Source: Paracoccus denitrificans
GTDB lineage: Bacteria > Pseudomonadota > Alphaproteobacteria > Rhodobacterales > Rhodobacteraceae
DNA: 64,000 bases
Reading direction: 5' to 3'
Assembly (NCBI GenBank): GCA_003240735.1
Contig: QFNE01000012.1
Coordinates: 4,678 to 68,677 of the forward strand
Shown: piece after piece, positions 63,743-64,000 of the stretch
Layout of the letters: each line of letters opens with the position of its first letter
How positions within the stretch are numbered: the stretch's first letter is position 1
Notes under the pieces: model-generated
What the model saw: the letters and a program-made list of their open reading frames with translations, nothing else
Told to the model about the DNA's origin: nothing
The model's database searches: none
Position numbers and translations under genes: made by a program

Positions 63743-64000
63743 CCCAGACGCGGCGACGCGCGATCCAGCGACAGCTCGGCATCCGAAAACCGGATCGGCG
63801 TGCGCACACCGGGGATCCCTTCGGGTGAAATGCGCAGGCCACGCGCGATGATCTGCGGATCGGCGAATACATCGGCCATGTCGTTGATCGGCCCCGCCGG
63901 AATGCCTGCGGTTTCCAGCGCGGCCAACAGCGCGTTGCGGGTCCAGCCCCGCGTCACGGCGCCAAGTGCTGCGGTCAGCGCGTCACGGTTCGCGACCCGG
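63724..64000 (-). CDS. CaiB/BaiF family CoA-transferase (3' end, continues beyond the window)
   Basis: The frame reads in from the window end. The visible 91 residues ([55 protein letters not shown]) match the C-terminal part of type III CoA-transferases, where [19 protein letters not shown] is a strong signature. The N-terminus with the catalytic Asp is outside. It overlaps the lpxK end by 19 bases on the other strand. Confidence 0.9.
   Translation of the reverse strand, partial: RVANRDALTAALGAVTRGWTRNALLAALETAGIPAGPINDMADVFADPQIIARGLRISPEGIPGVRTPIRFSDAELSLDRASPRLGQGNKA

Overview
The window looks like a chromosomal segment of a Rhodobacteraceae (Rhodobacterales, Alphaproteobacteria) bacterium. 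The reasons are high GC; an RcGTA-type gene transfer agent (GTA) cluster running into cysE; the gene order flgB-flgC-fliE-fliQ-flgF-flgG-flgA-flgH-fliL opposite fliI; a ccrM cell-cycle methylase; the carboxynorspermidine polyamine pathway; and a kdtA-like/lpxK pair behind a DUF4170 gene. These assignments come from reading motifs and gene order; no database search was possible.

Layout. 1-14164: the head, tail and baseplate part of a GTA cluster, from the end of gp3.5 through the prohead protease, major capsid, adaptors, tail tube, short tape measure, distal tail, hub and peptidase to gp15, followed by a DUF2793 protein. The large gp15 gene is cut in two inside its TIM-barrel region by about 2.66 kb that carries one reverse-strand gene. 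That gene encodes a 747-residue, cysteine-free protein whose C-terminus resembles type III secretion translocator/effector proteins (HrpK/HrpF/NopX style). The second gp15 half has its own start and a good ribosome binding site, so this is either a two-part tail protein or a disabled GTA carrying a cargo gene. It is the main candidate for something undescribed.

14238-26393: housekeeping genes: cysE, pyrD, DUF952, a periplasmic 5'-nucleotidase, an AI-2E family permease, two carboxynorspermidine pathway genes, grxC, a nitrilase-family hydrolase, a MarR regulator, ubiG, a proline iminopeptidase and a glycine-rich membrane protein. 26543-32093: rimP-nusA-ylxR-infB translation/transcription operon. 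32223-38062: an unlisted 42-residue ORF between terminators, mutT, argJ, a parvulin-type isomerase and divergent secA. 38196-39137: a family 2 glycosyltransferase.

39213-45188: flagellar basal-body operon on the minus strand with fliI divergent. 45279-49921: two DUF2382 stress-type proteins, a Crp-like regulator, an extensin-like protein and an L,D-transpeptidase. 50120-55650: enoyl-CoA hydratase, a GntR regulator, an MFS exporter, a sulfotransferase-like/GT90 fusion and a PfpI/DJ-1 protein. 55733-64000: rnhB, ccrM with three GANTC sites in its promoter, an AlkB-type hydroxylase, a large catalase, tRNA-Leu(TAA), DUF4170, kdtA-like, lpxK, and the 3' end of a CoA-transferase.

How parts connect: CcrM methylation (GANTC) and CtrA are known to control flagella, and CtrA to control GTA, in this order, and GANTC sites appear in both the ccrM and the fliI/flgB promoter regions. 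katE and the pfpI gene share a GGAAC-N16/17-GGTT pattern that suggests one general-stress (EcfG) regulon.
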